A stretch of 64,000 nt of DNA. Source: JANLYC01 sp963750495. GTDB lineage: Bacteria > Actinomycetota > Actinomycetes > Propionibacteriales > Nocardioidaceae. The DNA is taken from positions 186,001 through 250,000 of the forward strand of contig CAVVQV010000008.1 in assembly GCA_963750495.1 (NCBI GenBank), written 5' to 3'. A model generated the notes under the pieces. It saw only the letters and a program-made list of their open reading frames with translations. It ran no database searches and had not been told where the DNA came from. The translations under genes and the position numbers were made by a program. Below, piece by piece: positions 14,719-21,625 of this stretch (position 1 is its first letter; the number at the start of each line of letters is the position of its first letter).

Positions 14719-15720
14719 ATGAGCGAGCTAAGTCGTCGCGTCGACGAAACGGCAGTGCGGACAGGTTTCGCGGGCGTCGTCCTGTTCGAGCGGGCTGGTG
14801 CCGTTTCCCTCGACGCGGCGTACGGACTGGCCGACCGAAGCCACGGTATCGCGATGACCACCGACAACCAGTTGGGCATGGCGAGCGGCTCCAAGACATT
14901 CACTGCGTTGGTGGTCCTGCGCCTCATGGAGGAGGGGATGCTTACTCTCTCGACCACTGCACGTCAGGTTCTGGGCGATGAACTGCCGCTCATCGCGGAC
15001 GACGTGACGATCGAGCACTTGCTCTCCCACCGCTCCGGCATCGGCGACTATCTCGACGAGGACGAGGTCGACAACGAGGACTACGTGTTACCTGTCTCAC
15101 CGAACCGGCTGGTGGCAACCGAGGACTTCCTCCCGATTCTCGACGGCCACCCGATGAAGTTCCGGCCCGGTGAGAGGTTCTCCTACTGCAACGGTGGATT
15201 TGTGGTGCTCGCCTTGATCGCCGAGCGTGTCTCTGGCCGCTCCTACCACGATCTGGTACGCCAGTTGGTTTGTTCCCCCGCAGGCATGGCCGACACCGCG
15301 TTCTTTCGCTCCGACGCTCTGCCCGGCAGGGCGGCACTGGGCTATGTCGAGGTCGAGGGGCAATGGCGAACGAACGTCTTCTACCTGCCGGTGGTCGCCA
15401 CGGGAGACGGCGGGATGTACACGACCACCGCCGACATGGCGCGATTTTGGACGGCACTGAACTCAGGGCAGATCGTCCGGGAGGAGACCCTCGCCGACAT
15501 GATCTTGGCGCGCAGCGAGCCCGGCCCCGGCGAGTCCCGCTGCTACGGTCTCGGCTTCTGGCTGGACGCCGACTCACCCCGGATCACCCTGTCGGGTGCC
15601 GATGCAGGCGTCTCGTTCTGGTCGAGCCACGACCCCGACCGCGGCACGACGGCCACGGTCATCTCGACGACGATCGGCGGTGCGTGGCTCCTGGCCGAGA
15701 TTGTTGACCCACACGCCTAA
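14719..15720 (+). CDS. Serine hydrolase of the class C beta-lactamase/PBP family
   Basis: The 333-residue protein carries the active-site SxxK as SGSK in GMASGSKTFTALVVL (about residue 56) and the second motif YxN as YCN in RFSYCNGGFVVL. An LSGADAG segment near the C-terminus is a possible third motif. Family members include D-aminopeptidases, esterases and carboxypeptidases acting on amide or ester bonds, and the substrate cannot be told. No signal peptide is seen, so it is probably cytoplasmic. The longer upstream frame is rejected in favour of ATG 14719 because of the leaderless promoter. Its neighbours are small orphan genes, so there is no functional context. Confidence 0.85.
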   Translation: MSELSRRVDETAVRTGFAGVVLFERAGAVSLDAAYGLADRSHGIAMTTDNQLGMASGSKTFTALVVLRLMEEGMLTLSTTARQVLGDELPLIADDVTIEHLLSHRSGIGDYLDEDEVDNEDYVLPVSPNRLVATEDFLPILDGHPMKFRPGERFSYCNGGFVVLALIAERVSGRSYHDLVRQLVCSPAGMADTAFFRSDALPGRAALGYVEVEGQWRTNVFYLPVVATGDGGMYTTTADMARFWTALNSGQIVREETLADMILARSEPGPGESRCYGLGFWLDADSPRITLSGADAGVSFWSSHDPDRGTTATVISTTIGGAWLLAEIVDPHA

Positions 15721-15924
15721 TCCCGTCCCCATGTGTATGTCGTTCGGCGGCTGCGGTGAACGGTTCGGGGCCTACGGCATCGCCCGGCTCGACTGGTTTC
15801 GTCGTTATGCCATCGTCCTGGCGTCGGAGAAGGCTCATGGCATCGACAACCCTCACCGAAGATTCTTTGCTACCGCGGGAAGAATGATGATCGTCCCTGA
15901 CCCTGATTGTGTCCCCGGGTCACG

Positions 15925-15930
15925 GGGTAT
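15925..15930 (+). promoter_or_regulatory. GGGTAT box before RNA element B
   Basis: The sequence ACGGGGTATAGACGC matches the one before element A except for a 2-base TA difference. It resembles a SigF/SigB-type -10. GATTGT about 15 bases upstream is a weak -35 candidate. Confidence 0.4.
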
Positions 15931-16030
15931 AGACGCGGTGCCGGAGAGGCATTTCGAGGGGACGCCCTCTCCGGACGAGCAGCCCCGGCGCCGCCTTTAG
16001 CGCACAAGGTCCACAACGTCGGGGCTGCTC
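15931..16030 (+). ncRNA. Structured RNA-like element, copy B
   Basis: Stem 1 is a perfect 9-bp helix, CCGGAGAGG (15941-15949) with CCTCTCCGG (15966-15974), around a 16-base loop ending AGGGGACGC (15957-15965). After a 2-base linker, stem 2 pairs 15977-15989 with 16018-16030: 13 pairs, one G-T wobble, core AGCCCCGGC / GTCGGGGCT. Its 28-base loop contains AGGTCCAC (16007-16014). Relative to copy A, stem 1 has two compensatory pair changes and stem 2 at least three. Two conserved loop motifs and identical linker and loop-1 lengths argue for a selected RNA fold. Function unknown. Confidence 0.65.
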
Positions 16031-16088
16031 CTTAAACGGGTGATCGCCAAAGCGTCCCGTCTTTGCCACGTCCGTGCGCTGAACGCAG

Positions 16089-16131
16089 GCTCCGGCAGCT
16101 TCGCCATTCCCCCTGAGTGAACTGCCGGAGC
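16089..16131 (+). terminator. Hairpin after RNA element B
   Basis: GCTCCGGCAG (16089-16098) pairs perfectly with CTGCCGGAGC (16122-16131), followed by the pyrimidine-rich TCCCTTCTT. It could terminate transcription from element B before the small gene at 16202. Confidence 0.5.
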
Positions 16132-16201
16132 TCCCTTCTTAGAAGTCTTGCAACGGCGTGGCGTCGTCTCCAACACAAGCCGGCAGATCCACGATGTAGA
16201 G

Positions 16202-16318
16202 ATGGCGTTGGCGCTGATGGTCGGGCTCGTCTGGATGGCAACTTCGCTGGTCGTGGCCGTGGCATTCCTGTGGTGGGTTCGCAGAGGACGCCGAGGTCCA
16301 GAGTGGCCGGCGTCATAA
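16202..16318 (+). CDS. Small WPAS-ending membrane peptide, copy B
   Basis: ATG 16202 to TAA 16318 encodes 38 residues: MALALMVGLVWMATSLVVAV followed by AFLWWVRRGRRGPEWPAS. There is one membrane helix, then a basic tail shared with the peptide at 13711 (WW.R.GRRGP.WPAS). No strong ribosome site precedes it. The pattern of differences from copy A (silent changes, a 6-base in-frame gap, hydrophobic replacements) supports translation. Function unknown. It follows RNA element B in the same order as in copy A. Confidence 0.5.
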   Translation: MALALMVGLVWMATSLVVAVAFLWWVRRGRRGPEWPAS

Positions 16319-16390
16319 CCCGCCAGGCGTGTGTTACAACCCGCCACCTGAGCTCGCGGGCAGGTGGGGCGCCCCATCCTGTCTCGCCCC

Positions 16391-16445
16391 CAGAAGCGCG
16401 TACCGCTCGGGCAGATTCCCCACAGGGACCAGCGTAGGTCCGCAA
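16391..16445 (-). pseudogene. Frameshifted fragment of the 13908-14252 gene
   Basis: Read on the minus strand, this matches the first 18-20 codons of the protein starting at 14252: RTYAG, then in the next frame PVGNLPERYALLG. One extra base in the GGTCCCTGTGGGG segment breaks the frame, and the body of the gene is absent. Homology continues on both sides, so block B looks like block A with an internal deletion (or A has gained about 300 bases). Confidence 0.55.
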
Positions 16446-16555
16446 CCTCCCCGGTGGAGGCAGAACGCGCTGCAGCGAGGGTCCGGAGGGGAAGCGTGCA
16501 GCACAGATTTCGCTTCGTAACCCATGTCGGGTGCGCAGCCCTACTGGCCAGACCT

Positions 16556-16906
16556 CTACGGCCAGAATGTCGGTTCGGTCTTGTACAAGCCGAACGCAGC
16601 GTCAGTGACCGTCATGGAGGGGACTACGCAGACGTTGTCGAGTCCGGACGCGAACTCGTTGATCAGTGCGTCGCTGGGCAGCCCCGTACCGCCGTCTACC
16701 TCGTTCCGGGCGGCGGTCAAGATGTCAGCCGCGCCAGCGAATCGCTGCTGAGACGACATTACGTGGAGCCATTGGCTGCAGGTGGTATCGGAGTAGCTCC
16801 TCGTCCAGGTCTGCTTGTACTTGTCGGAACTGCTTCCGCCGTCCGACGACGAGCAGGCCGTAGCCCCCAGGGCTACAACCACGATCACGGAAGCACAAAG
16901 CCTCAT
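16556..16906 (-). CDS. Small lipoprotein
   Basis: The 116-residue protein starts MRLCASVIVVVALGATACSS: a short positive N-terminus, a hydrophobic core and a lipobox-like ATAC giving a lipidated Cys at about residue 18. A Ser/Gly linker follows, then a domain containing RSYSDTTCSQWLHVMSSQQR and SDALINEFASGLDNVC. The two later cysteines may pair outside the cell. ATG 16906 is chosen over 16975 because it gives a canonical signal peptide. The layout resembles small actinobacterial lipoproteins related to DUF732 proteins, but I am not sure of the family. It may share a transcript with the gene at 17216. Confidence 0.7.
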   Translation of the reverse strand: MRLCASVIVVVALGATACSSSDGGSSSDKYKQTWTRSYSDTTCSQWLHVMSSQQRFAGAADILTAARNEVDGGTGLPSDALINEFASGLDNVCVVPSMTVTDAAFGLYKTEPTFWP

Positions 16907-17003
16907 GCGGGACAACCTAGAGGCGGTGTCAAGAATGAGCCGAATGCGCCCACGCCTGCCATAGCCCGTCGACATCGGTCCATGTGCTGCAGCGATATCT
17001 TCC

Positions 17004-17216
17004 TCAGTCGTCGACCGCCCCCCTTGCCAGCACGCCAGCCTTTATCAGCTGCTCCCCGACGGTGCTGTCGAGGTGCGTTCCTACCTGAACGTAGGTTGTT
17101 ATGCACCCATCGGCGTAACCGATCATGTAGTCATCATCGTCGCGCACCGCCTCGCGATATTTGAGGCCGTCTTTGTTGATCTGTGCTCGAAGCCATGTGA
17201 GAAGTGCGTCATCCAT
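17004..17216 (-). CDS. Small hypothetical protein
   Basis: The 70-residue soluble protein begins MDDALLTWLRAQINKDGLKY and contains DDDDYMIGYADGCITTYVQVG. The composition is protein-like, with an acidic middle and no membrane segment. ATG 17216 is selected because the upstream residues overlap a hairpin and look unstructured. A clear ribosome site is lacking. It precedes the lipoprotein gene on the same strand. No family recognised. Confidence 0.55.
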   Translation of the reverse strand: MDDALLTWLRAQINKDGLKYREAVRDDDDYMIGYADGCITTYVQVGTHLDSTVGEQLIKAGVLARGAVDD

Positions 17217-17236
17217 CAAGCGAGTATGCAGGGAAA

Positions 17237-17268
17237 GACCCCCGCCCAACGACTGTCGGACGGGGGTC
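17237..17268 (-). terminator. Hairpin after the DUF6907 remnant
   Basis: GACCCCCG (17237-17244) pairs with CGGGGGTC (17261-17268). Read on the minus strand it is followed by TTTCCC. It sits between the DUF6907 remnant and the next minus-strand gene. Confidence 0.55.
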
Positions 17269-17289
17269 GATTGTTCCGTGGCTCGTGGA

Positions 17290-17557
17290 CTACTCCTGTG
17301 CAACTGCCTGAGCTTCGGCGACGATCCGCGCCAGCCCCTCGAGCGGTAGACCGCGCTCGTCGCCGACGTTGAGGGTGATCGGCAGCGTGTCTCCGTCGTC
17401 GGCGGTGAAGCTGGATAGCGTCACCGGGATGTCACCGCCGTCTGAGCGAAAGCGTTCAGGCCTCGGATCGGTGGTAGTGCTCGCCGTCGCGGTCGGTGCT
17501 GTGGTCCTCTCGGCACCAGCTCGGGCAGGTTGCGGTGCGGGTGGCTGTGTCGGTCAT
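17290..17557 (-). pseudogene. DUF6907-like gene broken by a +1 frameshift
   Basis: ATG 17557, preceded by GAGGAG, reads TATCPSWCREDHSTDRDGEH, then YHRSEA and a TGA. From that point the next frame continues with GGDIPVTLSSFTADDGDTLP and ends GLPLEGLARIVAEAQAVAQE and TAG 17290. Together the halves match the DUF6907 layout common in actinobacteria: a CPSWC..DH zinc-like motif, then a beta-rich domain. The span is 268 bases, one more than a multiple of three. A simple mutation, a sequencing error or programmed frameshifting would all fit. The slippery context GCC-TGA is not a classical +1 site. Confidence 0.65.
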
Positions 17558-17606
17558 GGTGTCTCCTCAGTCGGACATGTATCGGACACGGAGCCGAAAA
17601 TGACAG

Positions 17607-17642
17607 CGGCTCCTGACTAGCGTTTCCGCTGGTCAGGAGCCG
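17607..17642. terminator. Strong hairpin downstream of the tRNA cluster
   Basis: A 16-bp stem (one wobble) has 5' arm 17607-17622, loop TTTC and 3' arm 17627-17642. TTTAAT follows on the plus strand, and CTGTCATTTT follows on the minus strand. It most likely ends the minus-strand tRNA transcript. Confidence 0.75.
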
Positions 17643-17650
17643 TTTAATGC

Positions 17651-17725
17651 TGGTGGGCGATACTGGGATTGAACCAGTGACCTCTTCCGTGTCAGGGAAG
17701 CGCGCTACCGCTGCGCCAATCGCCC
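17651..17725 (-). tRNA. tRNA-Val (anticodon GAC)
   Basis: Cloverleaf on the minus strand: acceptor GGGCGAT/ATCGCCC, anticodon stem CTTCC/GGAAG with loop CTGACAC, T-arm GGTTCAATCCC-like. CCA is encoded (17651-17653). It is the last gene of a three-tRNA cluster. Confidence 0.95.
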
Positions 17726-17764
17726 GGGTGCTGCTTGCTGCACCTGCTCTCGCAGAGTGTGTCG

Positions 17765-17835
17765 AGGTGGAGAAGGGATTTGAACCCTCGTAGACGGATT
17801 TGCAGTCCGTTGCCTCGCCTCTCGGCCACTCCACC
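17765..17835 (-). tRNA. tRNA-Cys (anticodon GCA)
   Basis: Acceptor GGTGGAG/CTCCACC, anticodon loop CTGCAAA between ACGGA and TCCGT, T-loop GGTTCAAATCC. CCA is not encoded. Confidence 0.95.
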
Positions 17836-17865
17836 GTTGGATGGGTAAGCCTGCGACCCTCTCCG

Positions 17866-17938
17866 AGCGGACGACGAGGCTCGAACTCGCGACCTCAACC
17901 TTGGCAAGGTTGCGCTCTACCAACTGAGCTACGTCCGC
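17866..17938 (-). tRNA. tRNA-Gly (anticodon GCC)
   Basis: Acceptor GCGGACG/CGTCCGC, anticodon loop TTGCCAA between CAACC and GGTTG, T-arm GAGTTCGAGCCTC. First gene of the cluster; CCA is not encoded. Confidence 0.95.
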
Positions 17939-18056
17939 CTACAGCACCCCACCAGCCTGTCAGACCGTGTGGCGTTGCGAGAGAGAAGACTAGCCGATTT
18001 GCGCCATCGGACAAATCCGGGGTGTCGTGTCCTCGCGCCTGCCCTCACCGCGACGT

Positions 18057-18062
18057 TACGGT
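18057..18062 (+). promoter_or_regulatory. -10 box, probable leaderless pabC-like transcript
   Basis: TACGGT, then 6 bases, then ATG 18069. It supports the shorter start of the aminotransferase gene. Confidence 0.5.
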
Positions 18063-18068
18063 GGCGAC

Positions 18069-18884
18069 ATGCGTGCGTGGTGCAACGGTTCCCTGGTCGA
18101 TCCGTCTGGTCCGGCTATCTCCGTCCTCGATCACGGCTTCACCGTCGGCGACGGAGTGTTCGAAGCCATCAAGGTCGTCGACAACCAGCCCTTTGCCCTC
18201 ACCCGACATCTGCGCCGGTTGACCCGGTCGGCCACCGGGCTCGGTCTGCCCGAGCCCGACACCGACCTCGTACGCGAAGCGATTGCCGCCACCATCGACG
18301 GCCAGCAGCTGGCGCACGGTCGGATCCGCGTGACGTACACGGCCGGGATCTCGCCACTGGGCTCCAACCGCGACACCCAGGACCCGACGTTGACCGTCGT
18401 GACCGCGCCGGCCGCACCCTTCCCCGAGTCGACGAAGGCTGCTGTGGTCCCGTGGCCGCGCAACGAACGCGGCGCCACCGCCGGGCTCAAGACCACCTCG
18501 TACGCCGACAACGTGATCGCGCTGGCCCACGCGGCCGAGCGCGGCGCCAGCGAGGCGATCTTCGCGAACACCGCTGGCGACCTGTGTGAGGGCACCGGCA
18601 CGAACGTTTTCTGCGTCCTCGACGGAACCGTGGTCACCCCGCCGCTCGAGGCCGGCTGTCTGGCCGGCGTCACCCGCGCGCTGGTGATCGAGTGGTACGA
18701 CGTGCACGAGCGGCCGATCAGCATGGCCGAGTTCGCCACGGCCGACGAAGTCTTCCTGACGTCCACGACCCGCGACGTCCAGGCGCTCCACGCGATCGAC
18801 GACCGCGACCTCGACGTCCACACGGTCACCGAGAAGGTGGCCGCGCAGTGGCGGTCGCGCGAACCCGAGGACGTCGACCCCTGA
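18069..18884 (+). CDS. pabC: Class IV aminotransferase, probable aminodeoxychorismate lyase
   Basis: Fold-type IV PLP enzymes include aminodeoxychorismate lyase (PabC, which forms p-aminobenzoate for folate), branched-chain aminotransferases and D-amino acid transaminases. The 271-residue protein has the start MRAWCNGSLVDPSGPAISVL, the LDHGFTVGDGVFEAIKV motif at about 19-35, the PLP-lysine in TAGLKTTSYADNV, and EGTGTNVFCVLDG. Its length suits PabC better than a branched-chain enzyme. There is no adjacent pabA/B, so the PabC call is by size and motif only. The start is set by the leaderless promoter. Confidence 0.8.
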   Translation: MRAWCNGSLVDPSGPAISVLDHGFTVGDGVFEAIKVVDNQPFALTRHLRRLTRSATGLGLPEPDTDLVREAIAATIDGQQLAHGRIRVTYTAGISPLGSNRDTQDPTLTVVTAPAAPFPESTKAAVVPWPRNERGATAGLKTTSYADNVIALAHAAERGASEAIFANTAGDLCEGTGTNVFCVLDGTVVTPPLEAGCLAGVTRALVIEWYDVHERPISMAEFATADEVFLTSTTRDVQALHAIDDRDLDVHTVTEKVAAQWRSREPEDVDP

Positions 18885-18890
18885 AGCAGC

Positions 18891-19322
18891 TCAGTCTGCG
18901 AGAAGCCCGTCGACCAGCTTGGCGAACACGGCCTTGCCGGCCAGCGCGTTCGGCCAGTTGAGGAACGGCCCGGCCAGCCGGAAGTTTGCCCGTTCATGCC
19001 AGGTGACGACGGAACCGGAACCCTCCGGTCTCACCGTGAGTACGGCCCATCCCACGACGGTGCGGCCGCGTTTGACGATGCGGCATACGCCCGGCTCGGA
19101 GGCGGTCGGTGGCCGCCAGTGGGTGACTTCCATCGCGTCGTCGAACCGGATCGGACCGACCGCTGTACGCGCGTTGAAGCCGGATCCGACGCCCTCCGCC
19201 GGGCCGGGCGTCAGCGTCACGCTCGTGAAGGGGATGAGACCGGTGTGCTGCTCCCAGTCGGTCAGCCGTGCCCAGGCGTCGGCCGCCGATCGCGGCGTAC
19301 GCCGGGTGATCTCGAAGGTCAT
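18891..19322 (-). CDS. SRPBCC (polyketide cyclase/START-like) protein
   Basis: The 143-residue protein starts MTFEITRRTPRSAADAWARL and has the helix-grip pattern: WARLTDWEQHTGLIPFTSVT, a beta sheet with VTHWRPPTASEPG, WAVLTVRPEGSGSVVTWHER, and a long C-terminal helix. The family binds hydrophobic small molecules, and the ligand is unknown. It lies 9 bases after the CGNR zinc-finger gene on the same strand, so the two probably form an operon. Confidence 0.8.
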   Translation of the reverse strand: MTFEITRRTPRSAADAWARLTDWEQHTGLIPFTSVTLTPGPAEGVGSGFNARTAVGPIRFDDAMEVTHWRPPTASEPGVCRIVKRGRTVVGWAVLTVRPEGSGSVVTWHERANFRLAGPFLNWPNALAGKAVFAKLVDGLLAD

Positions 19323-19331
19323 CGCAGGCCG

Positions 19332-19901
19332 TCAGGTGTGGGAGGTGGCCGCGGCAGAACGTTTCCGCTCGCGGTAGGCGGCGACGTTGAGACGGTTCCC
19401 GCAGGTGCGGGCGTCGCAGTAGAGCTTCGACCTGTTGCGTGAGAGGTCGAGCAGGACGGCGTCACAGTCGGGCGCATCGCAGACCCGGAGTCGGTCGATC
19501 TCGTCGGCTGCGACCACATGGGCCAGCGCCATGCCGCCGTCGACGGCCAGGTGCTCGGCGAGGGTGGCGCCCGGGACGAAGTAGTGGATGTGCCAGTCGT
19601 GGCCGTCGTGGTTGGTCAGCCGCGGCTGCATCGGCGCCTCGGCGACGAGCTGGTTGATGCGCTGAGTCAGCTCGGCCGCATCGTGGAGGCCGAAGCAGGC
19701 CCGGAAGCGCTCACGGACCCGCTGGACCGACTCGACATCGCTGTAGTCGGCCTGGGTGACACCGGAGACGTGGTGCTTGCTCACCCAGGTGCGGAGGGCG
19801 GCCTCGTCGGGCAACTGCTCGGTCCGGCCGCCGTCGGAGCTGGTGTTGACGAGATCGACGACCACCAGGAGGGACTGCTCGGTGTCATGGCTGAAGGTCA
19901 C
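19332..19901 (-). CDS. CGNR zinc-finger protein (probable transcription regulator)
   Basis: The 189-residue protein has an N-terminal helical domain beginning MTFSHDTEQSLLVVVDLVNT and a C-terminal zinc finger. The finger runs CDAPDCDAVLLDLSRNRSKL, then YCDARTCGNRLNVAAYRERKR, which contains the CGNR signature. This layout (ABATE plus CGNR) is typical of actinobacterial stress-linked regulators that bind DNA through the finger. The start is GTG 19901 with TACCCT exactly 6 bases upstream, so the transcript is probably leaderless. The downstream SRPBCC gene is a likely co-transcribed partner. Confidence 0.88.
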   Translation of the reverse strand: MTFSHDTEQSLLVVVDLVNTSSDGGRTEQLPDEAALRTWVSKHHVSGVTQADYSDVESVQRVRERFRACFGLHDAAELTQRINQLVAEAPMQPRLTNHDGHDWHIHYFVPGATLAEHLAVDGGMALAHVVAADEIDRLRVCDAPDCDAVLLDLSRNRSKLYCDARTCGNRLNVAAYRERKRSAAATSHT

Positions 19902-19907
19902 GGGACC

Positions 19908-19913
19908 AGGGTA
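19908..19913 (-). promoter_or_regulatory. -10 box, probable leaderless CGNR transcript
   Basis: TACCCT on the minus strand, 6 bases before GTG 19901. Confidence 0.5.
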
Positions 19914-19947
19914 GACACCGAGGCCAACGGGCGTCGGATGGAGCGGG

Positions 19948-20364
19948 TCAGGCCAGCAGCAGGGAGATGGCGCTGTCGACGTCGACGAAGTCGGCCTCGC
20001 TGCCCGAGGGCACGAGCATCTCGGCGCTGTGCAGGAACTCCGTCACGTCGACGCTGCGGGCCTGCATGAGGGCCTCGCCGTCGGGTGAGGAGAGCTCGAT
20101 GATCGTCACGGCGCGGCCCTGGGCGTCCAGGCACGGCCAGACGTGGACGTCGCCGTCACCCGTCGGCTCGTTGAGGCCTGAGGCCAGCAGCTCACGAGCG
20201 AAGACCCAACGAACGCGAGCGTCCCCGGTGTCGAAGCTCGCCGAGACGGCGTACGGGTCGACACTGTCGTAGCAGAGCTCCGCGGCAAGCGGGGTCGCGT
20301 TGCCGTTCGTGTCGATGAGTTCCAAGGTGAGCTGGTGGCTCACAGTGACGGGTGCGATGTCCAT
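19948..20364 (-). CDS. SsgA-family sporulation/cell-division regulator
   Basis: SsgA-like proteins are actinobacteria-specific. In Streptomyces they place FtsZ and control septum formation, while single-copy members in non-sporulating genera probably act in division. The 138-residue protein opens MDIAPVTVSHQLTLELIDTN. It shows the family core AAELCYDSVDPYAVSASFDT, VRWVFARELLASGLNEPTGD and GDVHVWPC, and ends with an acidic FVDVDSAISLLLA. A purine-rich ribosome site (AAGGAAAGG) lies about 8 bases before ATG 20364. Closest to SsgB by length, but I could not assign a subgroup. Confidence 0.9.
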   Translation of the reverse strand: MDIAPVTVSHQLTLELIDTNGNATPLAAELCYDSVDPYAVSASFDTGDARVRWVFARELLASGLNEPTGDGDVHVWPCLDAQGRAVTIIELSSPDGEALMQARSVDVTEFLHSAEMLVPSGSEADFVDVDSAISLLLA

Positions 20365-20637
20365 GACATGTGCCTTTCCTTCAGCCGGTCACATGGATAA
20401 CGCGGCAGTGCCCAACTCGTGACGCGGTAACTGAAAGGAATTCCGCCTGACAACGCGGTGGTGCCAGGCAAAATAGGACGTTCACGGAGGAAGGGCGGGA
20501 CGATCTGTACGAACGGCTGAGGGGCCACTCATCGGTATGTCGGATAGGTGGGGCCGTGTCGTGAAGGCCCCGTGGGGTGCGCTAGCCTTTCTCGACGTTC
20601 CCTGGACTGCTCGGGGAGCCCCCGCCGCGACGGGCGA

Positions 20638-20712
20638 GGGCGATTGGCGCAGTGGTAGCGCGCTTCGTTCACACCGAAGAGGTCACTGGTTCGAACCCAG
20701 TATCGCCCACCA
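20638..20712 (+). tRNA. tRNA-Val (anticodon CAC)
   Basis: Same body as the tRNA-Val at 17651 but with anticodon loop TTCACAC between CTTCG and CGAAG. Acceptor GGGCGAT/ATCGCCC, encoded CCA at 20710-20712. Reads GUG codons. Confidence 0.95.
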
Positions 20713-21314
20713 GCAGGACCGCAGGTCACAGCGACTGGATGAAGCCATCGGACGTGGCGTGCCAGGTACGTGCCAGATCGTTCCGGGACAGGTCAGTCCG
20801 CAGACGCTCAAACCGCCCCTTCGTTCAAACCTTTCCCTATCGCCGCGATGGGTCGTTAGGCGTTGCTCGCGTGGGCGGCGCCTCCGTCGTGCGTCCGCTA
20901 CGTCACGGCTCTGGGGAGGGGGTCGTCCTGTCCTGGCCAGACGCAGCCTCGTGACGAGCCGCGCAATGGTCGAGGTATGCCCATCGCCACCTGGGGGAGC
21001 TCGGATGCGCGTCCTTGTCTGATGCCGAGTCGCCTGATCTGGGTCTGCCGTTCGATGAATCTGACTGGAAGTTATGCACACCGCCGCGCCGGAGATCTCT
21101 TCGGCCCCGCTCGCCATAGGTTGACAAACAGGTCCTTGCCGCCTCCGTCGTTACGGACCAGCGCAGACGCGACCCTCGCCCAAGGATGGGCGGGGGTCGT
21201 CGTCCATGCGGGGATGATCCGTCATGCGACGTCGGCCAACGTACGCCCGCTGAAGGGCCATTCCCCTTGGAGGAAAGGCCCGGGAGCCTTCTTTTCAAGG
21301 AGAGGACAGGGAAC
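20713..21314. other. Stretch without a supported gene
   Basis: About 600 bases after the tRNA. Overlapping open frames on both strands are arginine/proline-rich with no ribosome sites. It contains the hairpin at 21170-21199 and the approach to the DUF4242 remnant. It looks like decayed sequence downstream of a tRNA gene. Confidence 0.4.
21170..21199. terminator. Strong GC hairpin
   Basis: CGACCCTCGCCC (21170-21181) pairs with GGGCGGGGGTCG (21188-21199), one G-T wobble, loop AAGGAT. No T-run. It lies before the DUF4242 remnant and may end an upstream transcript. Confidence 0.45.
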
Positions 21315-21555
21315 ATGCCCGCGTTCGTGGACGCCCCGGCATGGTCGGAGTCACTGTCGATGGCTGCACGAGGCCCACCAAGCCGACTTGGCCATCCAGG
21401 AGGACGAGAACGTCGACCTCAAGAAGGCCCGGGGCCACCCGGAGTCGGGAACGGCGTTCTGCTGCCTGAGGCCCCACGCCGACACAGTCAGGGAGATCCA
21501 CGACCGGGCCGGCCACCCAGCCGATCAGGTGTACGAGGTTCCGGTCCAAGCCTGA
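21315..21555 (+). pseudogene. DUF4242 (SCO4226-like) gene with two frameshifts
   Basis: ATG 21315 opens MPAFVD. The next frame then reads GMVGVTVDG. A third frame continues LHEAHQADLAIQEDENVDLK, GTAFCCLRPHADTVREIHDR and AGHPADQVYEVPVQA to TGA 21555. Joined, these give a full-length DUF4242 protein of about 80 residues, a family that includes the nickel-binding SCO4226 of Streptomyces. Two missing bases break it, and the span is 241 bases, not a multiple of three. A ribosome-like GGAGAGGA precedes the start. The gene is recently inactivated, or the sequence has errors. Confidence 0.7.
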
Positions 21556-21625
21556 GCTCAACTTCGCTCACGGAACCGGGTACGTTCGGCGTCGTGCCCC
21601 CCCGTCGCCGTCCCCAGGAGTCCAG

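Noticed and set aside
17651..20712. Repeated tRNA-Val bodies as possible attachment sites
   Set aside because: The two genes have different anticodons and full cloverleaf structure, and no integrase or truncated tRNA copy is present.
20863..21555. 230-residue intact protein ending like DUF4242
   Set aside because: The upstream two thirds is arginine/proline-rich and unlike the family. The real DUF4242 start lies at 21315 in another frame, so this is a broken gene.
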